A model generated the notes under the pieces. The model did not search any database. It worked only from the letters and a program-made list of their open reading frames with translations, and was not told where the DNA came from. A stretch of 64,000 bases of DNA from Eubacterium xylanophilum ATCC 35991. Its GTDB lineage: Bacteria; Bacillota; Clostridia; Lachnospirales; Lachnospiraceae. The stretch covers positions 1 through 64,000 of the forward strand of contig NZ_JAEB01000011.1 in NCBI RefSeq assembly GCF_000518685.1. Reading direction: 5' to 3'. The translations under genes and the position numbers were made by a program. Positions 28,081 through 38,656 of the stretch are shown one piece after another (the first letter of the stretch is position 1; each line of letters opens with the position of its first letter).

Positions 28081-31000
28081 TTATTTAACTTTCTGTTTCT
28101 TACCCTTAAGTCCGCGCTTTTTCAAGATCTTCTTGTATTTCTTCACAAGCTTCTTCTTGGATACCTTTACCCTAGCCTTCTTGTGAATCTTAGCAAATGC
28201 CTTGTTGCCGACTCTCTTCATGGTAAGTTTCTTAGTCTTAATATTTATCTTCTTAAGCTTCTTACAGCCATAGAATGCTTTTGCTCCGATCTTCTTAACT
28301 GTCTTCGGTATTACAATTGATCGAAGATTCTTACAATTAAAGAACGCCTTTGCTTTGATCTCCGTAATACCATTAGGCAATACTACCTTCTTCAGTTTCT
28401 TATTCTTCGCAAATGCACCCTTAGCAATACTTGTAACTTTGAATTTCACACCGTATAAGCTTATGCTTGATGGAACCTTAACAGTTTTTGCATTCTTCTT
28501 GCCAGAAGATACAAATGCAACTGTCTTATTTCCTCCAGTAGACTTCACAACAAATGTTGCCTTAGACTTGTTATCCATAAGCTTCGTTCCAATAGAAACT
28601 GTAAACATCTCCTCTGGAAGCGGACTCTCTGTCTCGACAACCACATCAGGAGTCATGCTTGGTTCCTCAGATGGACTAAATGAAGCATTAGGCGTAGCTG
28701 TTGGAACATCTGTTGGTGCCACTGTTGGCTCTACCGTTGGTGCCACTGTTGGTGCCACCGTTGGTGCCACTGTTGGCTCTACCGTTGGTGCCACTGTTGG
28801 TGTGGCCGTCGGTGTTGCTGTTGGTGCTATCGTTGGTGTAGCTGTCGGTGTTGCTGTTGGTGCTACCGTTGGTGTCACTGTTGGTGTCACTGTTGGTGCT
28901 ACCGTTGGTGTAGCCGTTGGTGTTGCTGTTGGTGCTACTGTTGGTGCTACCGTTGGTGTAGCCGTTGGTGTGGCCGTTGGTGCTACCGTTGGTGTAGCTG
29001 TTGGTTCAGCTGTTGGTTCAGCACCAATTACTACTCCCTCGCTACATAGATAATAAACATATCCTGTAAGCTTATCTACTATCTTAGCATATACAACATT
29101 ATTATTATTCGTAAGTTCTACCGGTACCGTGTAGCTTGTCCATGAAACCAACTCAAGTTCTTTCTCTGTCAAAGCCTTTGTATCAGTTGATGAGCTCACA
29201 AAATAGTAAATATCTGAATCTGCTAAATAGCTCTCAATCTCTACATTGGTTCCCTCTGGTTTGTAAATACCAAAGCTTACTGTGCCCAATAACTCTTCCC
29301 ACCAATTGTTTTCATCAAGAGCAATTCTTCCTGCAACACTTTCTCTTGGAATTGGTGTTGATGATGGCTTAACCGTTGGTGTGGCAGTACTTGCAGCTGT
29401 CGCTGTCGGTGCTACCGTAGCCGTTGCTGTTGGTACAGCAGTACTTGTAGCTGTCGCCGTTGCTGTTGGTACAGCTGTGCTTGCAGCTGTCGCCGTTGCT
29501 GTTGGTACAGCTGTGCTTGTAGCTGTCGCTGTTGCTGTCGGTACGGCTGTGCTTGTGGCTGTCGCCGTTGCTGTTGGTACAGCTGTGCTTGTAGCTGTCG
29601 CTGTTGCTGTCGGTACAGCTGTGCTTGTAGCTGTCGCTGTTGCTGTTGGTACGGCTGTGCTTGTGGCTGTCGCTGTTGCTGTTGGTGCTACCGTAGCTGT
29701 TGCTGTCGGCTCACTTGTTACGGCCGATGTTGGAGTTGGCGTTGCCACAACATCAACTACTATTCCCTCACTACAGAGATAATATATATCTCCTGTATTA
29801 TTATCAACTATTTTAGCATAAACAACATTATTATTGTTTGTAAGCTCTATCGGACCAGTATAGCTTTCCCACGAGATAATGCCAAGCTGTGTTCTGCTCA
29901 ATGTCCTTGAGCTACTATTACCGCTTACATAATAGTACACATCAGAGTCTGGCAAATAACTCTCTATTGTTACTGTTGTTCCTGCTGGCTTATAAATTCC
30001 AAATGTTACTGTCTTAAGCAACTCTTCCCACCAATTTGCTTCATCCAACACGATCTTTCCTGCAGCATTCTCGATTGGTTGTGGTGTTGCTGTTGGATTG
30101 ATTGTTGGTACTGTTGTTGGAGCAACTGTTGGCAATGTGCTTGCCGTTGGGGTAGCTGTTGGTGCCACCGTTGGCTTAACTGTCGCTGTCGCCGTTGGTG
30201 CAGCTGTTGGAGCTACCGTTGGCTTAACTGTTGCTGTTGCGGTAGCCGTCGGTGCTACCGTTGGCTTAACTGTTGCAGTTGCAGTCGCCGTTGCCGTTGG
30301 TGTGGCCGTTTCATCAGCATTAATTACTATTCCATTACTGCAGAGGTAATGTGGCTCTCCTGTGGTATTGTCTACTATTCTCGCATAAACAACATTATTG
30401 CTGTTTGTAAGCTCTATTGGACCTGTATAGCTATTCCATGTCATAAATCTAAGCTGTGCTGGTGATAATACCCTTGCTTTTCCTGCTGTATCTATGTAAT
30501 ACAATACATCTGAATTTGCAAGGTTGCTTTCGATTGTCACTACTGTTCCCGCTGGCTTATATATTCCAAATGTTACAGTCTCCAGTAACTCTTCCCACCA
30601 ATTTGCTTCATCAAGTACAATCTTTCCTACAGCATTCTCAATTGGTATTGGTGTTGCTGTTGGTGCTACTGTTGGTGCAACTGTTGGCAATGCGCTTGCT
30701 GTTGGAGTTGCCGTTGGAACTTCCGTCGGTGCAACTGTTGGCTTAACCGTCGCTGTAGCCGTTGCTGTTGGCGCTGCCGTCGGTGCAACTGTTGGCTTAA
30801 CCGTCGCTGTCGCCGTTGGTGTTGGCGCTGCCGTTGGCGCAACTGTTGGCTTAGCCGTTGCTGTTGGTGCCACCGTTGGAGCTACCGTTGGCTTAACTGT
30901 CGCTGTCGCTGTCGCCGTTGCCGTTGGTGTTGGCGCTACCGTTGGTGCAACTGTTGGCTTAACCGTCGCTGTAGCCGTTGGCGTTGCTGTTGGCGCTACT

Positions 31001-34000
31001 GTTGGTGCTACTGTTGGCTTAACCGTCGCTGTAGCCGTTGGCGTTGCTGTTGGCTCTACCGTTGGTGCAACCGTTGGCTTAACTGTCGGCTCACTTGTCA
31101 CTTCCGGTGTTGCCGTTTCAGTATCATTTATCACTATTCCATCACTACAGAGGTAATGTGGCTCTCCTGTGGTATTGTCTACTATTTTCGCATAAACAAC
31201 ATTGTTGCTGTTTGTAAGCTCTATTGGACCAGTATAGCTATTCCATGACATAAATCTAAGCTGTGCTGGTGATAATACCCTTGCTTTTCCTGCTGTATCT
31301 ATGTAATACAATACATCTGAATTTGCAAGGTTGCTTTCGATTGTCACTACTGTTCCTTCTGGCTTATATATTCCAAATGTTACAGTCTCCAGTAACTCTT
31401 CCCACCAATTAGCTTCATCCAGCACGATCTTTCCTACAGCATTCTCAACTGGTATTGGTGTTGCTGTTGGCGCTACTGTTGGTGCAACTGTTGGTGCTAC
31501 TGTTGGCAATGCGCTTGCAGTTGGGCTAGCTGTTGGAGCCACCGTTGGCTTAACTGTCGCTGTAGCCGTTGGCGTTGCCGTTGGCGCTACTGTTGGTGCA
31601 ACTGTTGGCTTAACTGTCGCTGTAGCCGTTGGCGTTGCTGTTGGCTCTACCGTTGGCTTAACTGTCGCTGTCGCCGTTGGCGTTGCTGTTGGCTTAACTG
31701 TCGCTGTCGCCGTTGCCGTCGCTGTTGGTGCTACTGTCGCCGTTGCTGTTGCTGTTGGCGTTGGCTCTACTGTCGGCTCACTCGTCACTTCCGGTGTTGC
31801 CGTTTCAGCAGCATTTATCACTATTCCATCACTGCAGAGGTAATATACCTCTTCTGTGGTATTGTCTACTATTTTCGCATAAACAACATTGTTGCTGTTT
31901 GTAAGCTCTATTGGACCTGTATAGCTATTCCATGACATAAATCTAAGCTGTGCTGGTGATAATACCCTTTCTTTTCCTGCTGTATCTATGTAATACAATA
32001 CATCTGAATTTGCAAGGTTGCTTTCGATTGTCACTACTGTTCCTTCTGGCTTATATATTCCAAATGTTACAGTCTCCAGTAACTCTTCCCACCAATTAGC
32101 TTCATCCAGCACGATCTTTCCTACAGCATTCTCAACTGGTATTGGTGTTGCTGTTGGCGCTACTGTTGGTGCAACTGTTGGCAATGGGCTCGTTGTTGCT
32201 ACTGGAGTAGCTGTTGGTGCTACTGTCGGCACTTCCGTTGGTACCACTGTTGGCTTAACTGTCGCTGTAGCCGTTGCCGTCGCTGTTGGCTCTACTGTTG
32301 GAGCAACTGTCGGCTTAACCGTCGCTGTCGCCGTTGGTGCTACCGTTGGTGCAACTGTTGGCAATGGGCTCGTTGTTGCTACTGGAGTAGCTGTTGGTGC
32401 TACTGTCGGCACTTCCGTTGGTGCCACTGTTGGTGTGGCCGTCGGTGTCGCCGTTGGCACTTCCGTTGGCACTTCCGTTGGCGCCACTGTTGGCTTAACT
32501 GTTGCAGTTGCAGTTGCTGTCGGTGTTGGCGCTACCGTTGGTGCTACCGTCGGTGTTGGTGTCGGTGTTGGTGTCGCAACAGATTTGTCATATGAATATG
32601 TGAGATTTACTCTGTCGGCTGGCATTGTAAATGACACCTTGTTTTCGCTCTTAGTCAAGCTAAGCGCACTGTTTGTGGATGCAGCCTTTGCACTTACAGA
32701 TGCCAAATTCAATCCAGCGAATCCATCCGGCGCTGTAAATGTGAGAGCCACACTCTGACTTGCTTTTGCATACTTATTATCAGCATCTACGTTCGGAATA
32801 ACTGCTGAAGAGCATGCAATAGTACTATTTGGCTTTTCGATTTCCTTATTCTGGCAAGTTGTGTCAACCAAGTAATATGTATAGCTTGATCCGAAATTTG
32901 TCTTTATATCATTTGATACAGTACCCTCACTATAGAAGAGTCTTGCTCCGGTTCCGACAGTCGCACTGGCAGGTGAAAATGTTCCGCCCTCCACTACTAC
33001 ATCTGATCTTTCCAGAACATTTACATCATCCGGGATGGAATCTCCATCAATAACCTTGAATCCACCGAAGATGTATGACTTTCCTCCAGCTTTGAAAAGA
33101 CCACCACTAGACAGAGCATTTCCCTTTGAAGGAAGCTTGAAACTTGGTTTTTCAAATCCAGAAGGTAATCCCCCTCCAAGATCTATATTATAATTTATCT
33201 TATCATTGCTAGCATTTGCATATATCTGCCAGTTTGTTGAAGATAACGTTGGCACGACGAATGCCGGAGAAGAAACATTAAATCTTACTACATCATCCCC
33301 CAATGCAGTAACTCCATTACCCTGAATATACTTATTTGAGACAGACATTCCACTTGAGGCACCAAGAACTGTCTCAGTTACGGTATCACCAAAAGATGAG
33401 TAATATGCATCAAAAAGATCAGTAAATGATGATCCCATTGCGTTTAGTAAAGTCTTTCCACTTATATTAGCCCACTCAACAAAACGAGTTTCACCAGTTA
33501 CCGTACAACCATTCAGATTTACTGAAGCATTTCCGCCAACTACTGTTCTTGACGAATTAGAGGCACCCTCTATTCCAACGATATACGGTTGAGTTGTTTC
33601 TGTTGTTCCTGTTATCGAAACAGTCGCATTACCAGCTATGCTACATGCCCTAATACCAACAAGCTCGTGTTCTGTATTCACAGATCTTGATGATGAGTTT
33701 GATGTAGCACTTACATTTCCTGTTATAGTCGCTCCACTAATAATATAATAATCAGAATCACCTACTGCTGCATGAGCCGAAGAAACATTTATGTCATTAA
33801 ATGTTCCGCCGGAAACGAGTGAATATCCCTCATCGTCCTCTTCCTCCGGAGAATATCCAACACGATCTAAATCAACAACCGTACTTCCCAATACTTTTCC
33901 ACCCTCAATTGCCATAAATTTGTTGGAAGTAACATTTGCGGCTGTTGTTGATTTCTTGTTTGCTGTGATTGTCAAGTCTCCGTCTACCGTTGGATTATAT

Positions 34001-35925
34001 GCAAGTTTTACCACTCCTGAATAAGAGCTACCCTCTGAAGCTACAGAAAGATTTCCTGTTACCACATCATTTATACTTCCGGTAAATGTTGATATTCCGC
34101 CAACTCCAGAAATACTATCAACGACAGAACCTCCAACGTGATTTCCCTGTGATACAGTTAATGGAAATGTACTTCTACCTCTAGCTCCATCCAGAGTAAT
34201 ATTCAAGTCGCCTGACACAGTATTGTTCTTCGCAACACATGCACCTCCGGACAAAAATCTTGTATGTGAGTCACACTCAATCGTCAAGTCACCATCGATA
34301 TCGAGTCCAGTTACCGCTTCTTTGATTTCCGAATTATCTGATGAATCCGTACTTGTAGTGCTCACTTTAAGGTTTCCTGAAAATGTTCCGCTTGATGAAT
34401 TCAACGCAGAAACATCTGCATTATCATACTTAATTATAGAGTCATCTGCTCCGGTTACAACTGCATTATTGGCAAGATATCCCATTTTCTTGATAACTGA
34501 ATTTGTAAACGTAGCATTGAGATTTCCTGCAAGGCTTCCGCCTGAGAGAATATTTGCCTGAGAACTTGAGCCTGAGAAATTCAATGTTGTAAGTCCCAAG
34601 GTAAGTCCATCTGAAAGTGTTGAATTCTTAGCAACGCAGAGTTTGGAAGATGATCCGGAAAGAGTTATTCTCTCCATAAATGACGAAACACTTCCAGTCA
34701 CATTGTAGCCACTGATAAACTCACAATTTCCTGCCACAGATAATACACCACTTGCATTCTTATCAAGTGACACAATTCCATCGATTTTTTTATTATCTAA
34801 TTCTGTATACGCAAAGTAAAAGTTCTCCGCAATATCAAGTTGTCCTACAATATCAACAGAATAATCCCCTGTGATGTTGGAATCCTTGACAAAACTCAAA
34901 CCTTTAACGGTAGTTACTACATTATTGGTATCTATCGTAACATTACCAGTTATATTGGCGCCCGATACAAAGGCAAGTGGTGTCGTAATCTTGTCATTAG
35001 TTAACGTTGCTGTACTGACCGTTATATCAACAGCTCCTGTAATGCTATCTGGAGCGCTTATATTTCCGTCAATAGCTGCTACATTTCCACTAACAGCCGA
35101 ACCTGAACCCTCTGAAAAATTGGCAATATATCTAACTGCCTGTGACTTTGGAACAGACACAGTTCCGCCTTTCACAGCAGATATAGAACCTGTTGCTTTT
35201 GATTTGCAATAAAAGTATACTCCTGTTCCGGTCTCACCATTAAGAGTTACACTAGATCCGTTTTTCAAACCAATTACACTTGTTAAAGTGGCATTAGGTA
35301 CTGGAACATTCAAATCCACACCTCTTGCCCAGTTTCCTGAGATTGAAGAACTCTGATCAGCAGCACAAACACTTCCAACCACGGTTTGTTTGAGCTTGGT
35401 AGTATCTTTCGATGGACTATTAACAGTAATTGCACATGCACTCTGTGCAGTTCCTGCATTGGAACTAATAGCACTATCGTGTAAACCTGTAATACTATTA
35501 AACTTTCCACTTTCTACAGTAATTCTGATTGGCTTTGATGAAGTCTGCTCGTATAAGCCATAAATGTTATACATATTACTTTGGTCGAAATTAGGATCGT
35601 CAATATAAATTGGTTCTCCAGTTTGCAGATTATATTCTACTTCATGTTTCCAAGTAATCTGCTCATCGTCCGAGTCGATTTTTCCATCAGAATCCACATC
35701 CTTATAAATATGGAAACTATACTCATCGTCTCCCTGTTCTAAAATAATAGAATTACCGTTAGCACGGACCTCAAAATTATCTCGGTCCACCACTACATCC
35801 GCATTGCTCGCAACTGCAACCCTTGCCTCTACCATACTGCTTGGAGATGCAACGAAGAATGAAAATGCAGCCAAGCCAAGCGCTCCTAACAACGCTTTGC
35901 TCCATTTGTGAGTTTTTTCTTTCAT
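28081..35925 (-). CDS. Giant secreted surface protein with repeat modules, PT-rich linkers and BspA-type LRR end
   Basis: This 2614-residue protein has a signal peptide ending near 'SMVEARVAVA'. Residues to about 1115 are rich in Ser, Gly, Asn, Val and Thr and repeat short patterns such as 'ISGNV', 'ITGDYSVDI' and 'GSVSS', suggesting a beta-solenoid adhesin. Then come five modules of about 105 residues ('KIVLDEANWWEELL', 'FGIYKPEGT', 'SWNSYTGPIELTN', 'NNVVYAKIVDN') separated by long Pro/Thr/Ala/Val linkers. The last 180 residues contain BspA-type leucine-rich repeats and a very basic tail. There is no sortase motif or transmembrane anchor, so wall attachment by charge is inferred. A GGTGA site precedes the ATG. 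It follows the sulfotransferase gene by 92 nt with a hairpin between. Repeats make length variation between strains likely. Confidence 0.85.
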   Translation of the reverse strand: MKEKTHKWSKALLGALGLAAFSFFVASPSSMVEARVAVASNADVVVDRDNFEVRANGNSIILEQGDDEYSFHIYKDVDSDGKIDSDDEQITWKHEVEYNLQTGEPIYIDDPNFDQSNMYNIYGLYEQTSSKPIRITVESGKFNSITGLHDSAISSNAGTAQSACAITVNSPSKDTTKLKQTVVGSVCAADQSSSISGNWARGVDLNVPVPNATLTSVIGLKNGSSVTLNGETGTGVYFYCKSKATGSISAVKGGTVSVPKSQAVRYIANFSEGSGSAVSGNVAAIDGNISAPDSITGAVDITVSTATLTNDKITTPLAFVSGANITGNVTIDTNNVVTTVKGLSFVKDSNITGDYSVDIVGQLDIAENFYFAYTELDNKKIDGIVSLDKNASGVLSVAGNCEFISGYNVTGSVSSFMERITLSGSSSKLCVAKNSTLSDGLTLGLTTLNFSGSSSQANILSGGSLAGNLNATFTNSVIKKMGYLANNAVVTGADDSIIKYDNADVSALNSSSGTFSGNLKVSTTSTDSSDNSEIKEAVTGLDIDGDLTIECDSHTRFLSGGACVAKNNTVSGDLNITLDGARGRSTFPLTVSQGNHVGGSVVDSISGVGGISTFTGSINDVVTGNLSVASEGSSYSGVVKLAYNPTVDGDLTITANKKSTTAANVTSNKFMAIEGGKVLGSTVVDLDRVGYSPEEEDDEGYSLVSGGTFNDINVSSAHAAVGDSDYYIISGATITGNVSATSNSSSRSVNTEHELVGIRACSIAGNATVSITGTTETTQPYIVGIEGASNSSRTVVGGNASVNLNGCTVTGETRFVEWANISGKTLLNAMGSSFTDLFDAYYSSFGDTVTETVLGASSGMSVSNKYIQGNGVTALGDDVVRFNVSSPAFVVPTLSSTNWQIYANASNDKINYNIDLGGGLPSGFEKPSFKLPSKGNALSSGGLFKAGGKSYIFGGFKVIDGDSIPDDVNVLERSDVVVEGGTFSPASATVGTGARLFYSEGTVSNDIKTNFGSSYTYYLVDTTCQNKEIEKPNSTIACSSAVIPNVDADNKYAKASQSVALTFTAPDGFAGLNLASVSAKAASTNSALSLTKSENKVSFTMPADRVNLTYSYDKSVATPTPTPTPTVAPTVAPTPTATATATVKPTVAPTEVPTEVPTATPTATPTVAPTEVPTVAPTATPVATTSPLPTVAPTVAPTATATVKPTVAPTVEPTATATATATVKPTVVPTEVPTVAPTATPVATTSPLPTVAPTVAPTATPIPVENAVGKIVLDEANWWEELLETVTFGIYKPEGTVVTIESNLANSDVLYYIDTAGKERVLSPAQLRFMSWNSYTGPIELTNSNNVVYAKIVDNTTEEVYYLCSDGIVINAAETATPEVTSEPTVEPTPTATATATVAPTATATATATVKPTATPTATATVKPTVEPTATPTATATVKPTVAPTVAPTATPTATATVKPTVAPTASPTASALPTVAPTVAPTVAPTATPIPVENAVGKIVLDEANWWEELLETVTFGIYKPEGTVVTIESNLANSDVLYYIDTAGKARVLSPAQLRFMSWNSYTGPIELTNSNNVVYAKIVDNTTGEPHYLCSDGIVINDTETATPEVTSEPTVKPTVAPTVEPTATPTATATVKPTVAPTVAPTATPTATATVKPTVAPTVAPTPTATATATATVKPTVAPTVAPTATAKPTVAPTAAPTPTATATVKPTVAPTAAPTATATATVKPTVAPTEVPTATPTASALPTVAPTVAPTATPIPIENAVGKIVLDEANWWEELLETVTFGIYKPAGTVVTIESNLANSDVLYYIDTAGKARVLSPAQLRFMTWNSYTGPIELTNSNNVVYARIVDNTTGEPHYLCSNGIVINADETATPTATATATATVKPTVAPTATATATVKPTVAPTAAPTATATVKPTVAPTATPTASTLPTVAPTTVPTINPTATPQPIENAAGKIVLDEANWWEELLKTVTFGIYKPAGTTVTIESYLPDSDVYYYVSGNSSSRTLSRTQLGIISWESYTGPIELTNNNNVVYAKIVDNNTGDIYYLCSEGIVVDVVATPTPTSAVTSEPTATATVAPTATATATSTAVPTATATATSTAVPTATATATSTAVPTATATATSTAVPTATATATSTAVPTATATAASTAVPTATATATSTAVPTATATVAPTATAASTATPTVKPSSTPIPRESVAGRIALDENNWWEELLGTVSFGIYKPEGTNVEIESYLADSDIYYFVSSSTDTKALTEKELELVSWTSYTVPVELTNNNNVVYAKIVDKLTGYVYYLCSEGVVIGAEPTAEPTATPTVAPTATPTATPTVAPTVAPTATPTATPTVAPTVTPTVTPTVAPTATPTATPTIAPTATPTATPTVAPTVEPTVAPTVAPTVAPTVEPTVAPTDVPTATPNASFSPSEEPSMTPDVVVETESPLPEEMFTVSIGTKLMDNKSKATFVVKSTGGNKTVAFVSSGKKNAKTVKVPSSISLYGVKFKVTSIAKGAFAKNKKLKKVVLPNGITEIKAKAFFNCKNLRSIVIPKTVKKIGAKAFYGCKKLKKINIKTKKLTMKRVGNKAFAKIHKKARVKVSKKKLVKKYKKILKKRGLKGKKQKVK
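28690..32580 (-). repeat. Five near-identical modules separated by PT-rich minisatellite linkers
   Basis: Modules lie at about 29021-29357, 29752-30078, 30318-30652, 31124-31455 and 31814-32143. The three nearest the N-terminus are nearly identical in DNA; the two nearest the C-terminus have diverged more. The stretches between them encode runs of VAPT, ATAT and VKPT built from short GT/GC-rich tandem repeats. Both strands stay open through the linkers, which produces long false antisense frames. Confidence 0.85.
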
Positions 35926-35971
35926 ATATCACCACTCATTTCATATTGGCAAACATACAACTACAGAACAA

Positions 35972-35996
35972 GGCCTGTGCGTTTGCTACACAGGCC
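35972..35996 (-). terminator. Hairpin after the sulfotransferase gene
   Basis: GGCCTGTG and CACAGGCC form an 8-bp GC-rich stem on the minus strand, followed by TTGTTCTG. The U-tract is weak, so some read-through into the giant surface protein gene is possible. Confidence 0.65.
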
Positions 35997-36017
35997 CTGC
36001 TATTACATTTAACAGTA

Positions 36018-38048
36018 TTAATCAAGTTTTGTAATTTTGCGTCTGTTATTATAAAGCTCACCATGTGACTTCAAATAAATATCATACTGCCCTTCAGGCA
36101 ATTTGTCAAGCCACATTATTACTGAATATTGAGCTTTTTCAAAAGTCTTCATTGTCTGATGTGTATCATCATAGTCGACCTCATAGACATCTCCGCCCTT
36201 CTCGACGAAGTATACTTTTTGTATCAAATGGTCCGACTCATGGACATAAAGCACATCTTCTGCGAGACGCATAAACACATCTCCAGACGGTTTTCCAGAC
36301 TTGCATTTGTTAAAATCAATATTCCCAGCTTGTTCCTCGGATAATTTTTCTGGTCTCTTCAAATCTCCGAGAAGATAGTCTGTATTCTTCACAAGCGGCT
36401 TTGACATGGACACCATGTCCGGTTGGAACTCATGTGCCCTGAAAAATCCAGGTTTGACATAGTACTCGGCAAGTTTTTTCTCGGAGTCGAATTCGAACTC
36501 CTGAATCACGCCGAGATTTCCATCTATCTCCGGGACAAGGTATCCCGCCATAGAATAGAGATGTCTGGATTTCTCATCGAAAATAGCATTGGATCTGATC
36601 TTCGACTTAGGAATCTTAATTCGCTTGTAAAGCTTCACAGTCAGTTCCTTCTCGTCCACGTCATAGAAGCTAACGTAGCTGTTCTTGTCCTTATCAAAGA
36701 ACTTCACCTTACGCCTCTTGTGCCAATGGTTATCAAATACCATTATATATCTATGATTTTTCGGCGGATTTTCCACAATAGGCACATCGAACACAGCGTG
36801 CTGCTGATAAAACCACGGCACTTCTCCGATTGGCTTTAGCAGTTTTTCCGTCATCTTGGTGCCTTCCCAAAACCTAGGATCTGCCATAATCCACTTGATC
36901 TCGTCCTCGCTCCAATCAAACTTGGCAACAGAGTGAATATTTCTCATGGACACCAGCATAGAATCCTGCTCCTCATCGTAGGAAGCTGAATTTATATGCG
37001 CCCAATCCTTCATATCTTGATACTTATCATCAAAAAGCTCGCCGACCTTAATCTTGTGGACGATTTCTGCCGTCTCCCTATTCAGCTCAAGCACCAGATC
37101 CTCCGAGTGCTCATCTGCCTCCAGACTATTTCCCGCCGTCAGAATATTTCCATCCTTGGTTTTTTCCTCCACGGTGTGATGCGCCCCATTCTTTACAAAA
37201 TAAGTCTTACCGACGCGCCCCAAATAGTCCATATCATACATCTGAACCGAGTGTGGATTGGTAAATGTCGGTGCAGAAATATCCTGCTCCATAAATAGGA
37301 ACCTGCCCTTAGACAGCGGAAATATTCCGTAACCCTTTGGTTTGCGGCTCAGATAGAATCTAATCTTTCCTTCCCTATCAAAGGCACATGGCTTGATATC
37401 AACACCGCCGGATATCAGGATGTTCTGAAAAGCCGACTCCTTGTTGATTTTCTTCGCAACAATCACATTTTCTAAGTCCTCAGGAAGAGGAGGAGTCTCA
37501 AGCGGAATCCTGCGACTGTCACAGACATCGCCATTGTCATCAAGGATTTCAATTACTACATCTGTAGTACGGCCGGCATACAATCCCAAAACGGGGATTC
37601 TATGCATCTTGGTTCGAGGATACTCCGATACAATATCCGTCTCAGGAATATCGCCCTTAACCGTAACTCTAACGCCATATTCCATCATGGTTGTAAAAAG
37701 CACGACTGCCGACAGAGGCGATTCCCCGTACGGGTTCACAACCGCCAACATCTTGTTAAACGTCCACTTCTCACTTCTGAGCTCAAGCTCCAAAAACCAA
37801 TCTTTGCACTGCGAAGTCCTAGATAACATCAAGACTTCCTTGATATTGCCCTTTATCTTAGATGTGTTTTGCCTAGAAAATAGTCCGAGATACTCCTTGG
37901 CTCCGTGTTCAACCCATTCCTTGGGCCTAATCACTACCGTTCCGCCACCAACATGGAGAACTTTCTTCTTGGATGCCAGACTATTTTCAAGAAACTCACG
38001 TTTTTTCTTGTTTATCTTGCTTATTACTTTTTTAGAAAAATCGCTCAT
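36018..38048 (-). CDS. Arylsulfotransferase (ASST) family protein
   Basis: This 676-residue protein matches the arylsulfate sulfotransferase family, which moves a sulfuryl group through a histidine intermediate. All four expected active-site residues are present: His290 or His291 ('GAHHTVEE'), His351 ('DWAHINSASYD'), Arg369 ('LVSMRN') and His417 ('YQQHAVFDV'). The 18-residue spacing from His351 to Arg369 equals that in the E. coli enzyme. A beta-propeller is expected for about 200-620, after an unrecognised N-terminal domain. No signal peptide is seen, unlike the known periplasmic enzymes. The gene starts 8 nt after cysC (GAGGTGA site), last in the cysD-cysN-cysC run. Known ASSTs use aryl sulfates rather than PAPS, so its coupling here is unusual. 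The acceptor is unknown. Confidence 0.8.
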   Translation of the reverse strand: MSDFSKKVISKINKKKREFLENSLASKKKVLHVGGGTVVIRPKEWVEHGAKEYLGLFSRQNTSKIKGNIKEVLMLSRTSQCKDWFLELELRSEKWTFNKMLAVVNPYGESPLSAVVLFTTMMEYGVRVTVKGDIPETDIVSEYPRTKMHRIPVLGLYAGRTTDVVIEILDDNGDVCDSRRIPLETPPLPEDLENVIVAKKINKESAFQNILISGGVDIKPCAFDREGKIRFYLSRKPKGYGIFPLSKGRFLFMEQDISAPTFTNPHSVQMYDMDYLGRVGKTYFVKNGAHHTVEEKTKDGNILTAGNSLEADEHSEDLVLELNRETAEIVHKIKVGELFDDKYQDMKDWAHINSASYDEEQDSMLVSMRNIHSVAKFDWSEDEIKWIMADPRFWEGTKMTEKLLKPIGEVPWFYQQHAVFDVPIVENPPKNHRYIMVFDNHWHKRRKVKFFDKDKNSYVSFYDVDEKELTVKLYKRIKIPKSKIRSNAIFDEKSRHLYSMAGYLVPEIDGNLGVIQEFEFDSEKKLAEYYVKPGFFRAHEFQPDMVSMSKPLVKNTDYLLGDLKRPEKLSEEQAGNIDFNKCKSGKPSGDVFMRLAEDVLYVHESDHLIQKVYFVEKGGDVYEVDYDDTHQTMKTFEKAQYSVIMWLDKLPEGQYDIYLKSHGELYNNRRKITKLD

Positions 38049-38056
38049 TAGTCACC

Positions 38057-38644
38057 TCAGCTATTAAATATGTAATCAATGACCTGACCTGCGCATTCCT
38101 CAGCGCTGTACTTCACGGTATCCAACACAATTTCCGGATTCTCTGGTGCCTCATAGGAGGAATCCTTACCGGTAAAATTTGCTATATTTTTCTTGTAAAG
38201 CCCCTTGGGATCACGCTCCATACATGTCTCAAAGTCTGTATTTACATATATCTCCACAAAGTTACCTTCACCAGCTCGCTCCCTTGCAAATTGCCTCATT
38301 TTTCTAAATGGTGAGATAAATGAGACCAGCACAATCATGCCCGCATCGCGAAACAATGCTGCAATCTCAGCAATTCTGCGAATATTTTCATTGCGATCCT
38401 CGTCAGAAAAACCAAGATCTGAGTTTATCCCACACCTAATATTGTCTCCGTCCAGCAGGTAGACTGCCTTTCCCTGCTCATTGAGCATCTTCTCCACTTC
38501 GACGGCAATAGTGGATTTTCCAGAGCCCGACAAACCCGTGAACCACAGGACCTTTCCCTTTTGCCCCAGAACTCTCTGTCTGTCCTCCTCTGAAACCTTT
38601 CCACTGTGCCAGACAATATTTTCATTGTTTTTATTGCTTTGCAT
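38057..38644 (-). CDS. cysC: Adenylylsulfate kinase CysC
   Basis: CysC phosphorylates adenosine 5'-phosphosulfate (APS) to PAPS, the activated sulfate donor. The 195-residue P-loop protein has 'TGLSGSGKSTIA', the substrate motif 'LLDGDNIRCGINSDLGFS', 'ENIRRIAEIAALFRDAG' and 'GLYKKNIANFTGKDSSYEAP'. All expected catalytic motifs are intact. It starts 12 nt after cysN with an AAGGTGA site and is followed 8 nt later by the ASST-like gene. Confidence 0.95.
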   Translation of the reverse strand: MQSNKNNENIVWHSGKVSEEDRQRVLGQKGKVLWFTGLSGSGKSTIAVEVEKMLNEQGKAVYLLDGDNIRCGINSDLGFSDEDRNENIRRIAEIAALFRDAGMIVLVSFISPFRKMRQFARERAGEGNFVEIYVNTDFETCMERDPKGLYKKNIANFTGKDSSYEAPENPEIVLDTVKYSAEECAGQVIDYIFNS

Positions 38645-38656
38645 TTTGTCACCTTA

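Noticed and set aside
28081-28700. LPXTG sorting signal at the end of the giant protein
   Set aside because: The C-terminus is leucine-rich repeats with a basic tail; no LPXTG motif or hydrophobic anchor is present.
28355-32758. Long plus-strand frames rich in Val-Gly-Ala-Thr
   Set aside because: They are antisense to the PT-rich linkers and arise from the repeat composition; no start sites or promoters.
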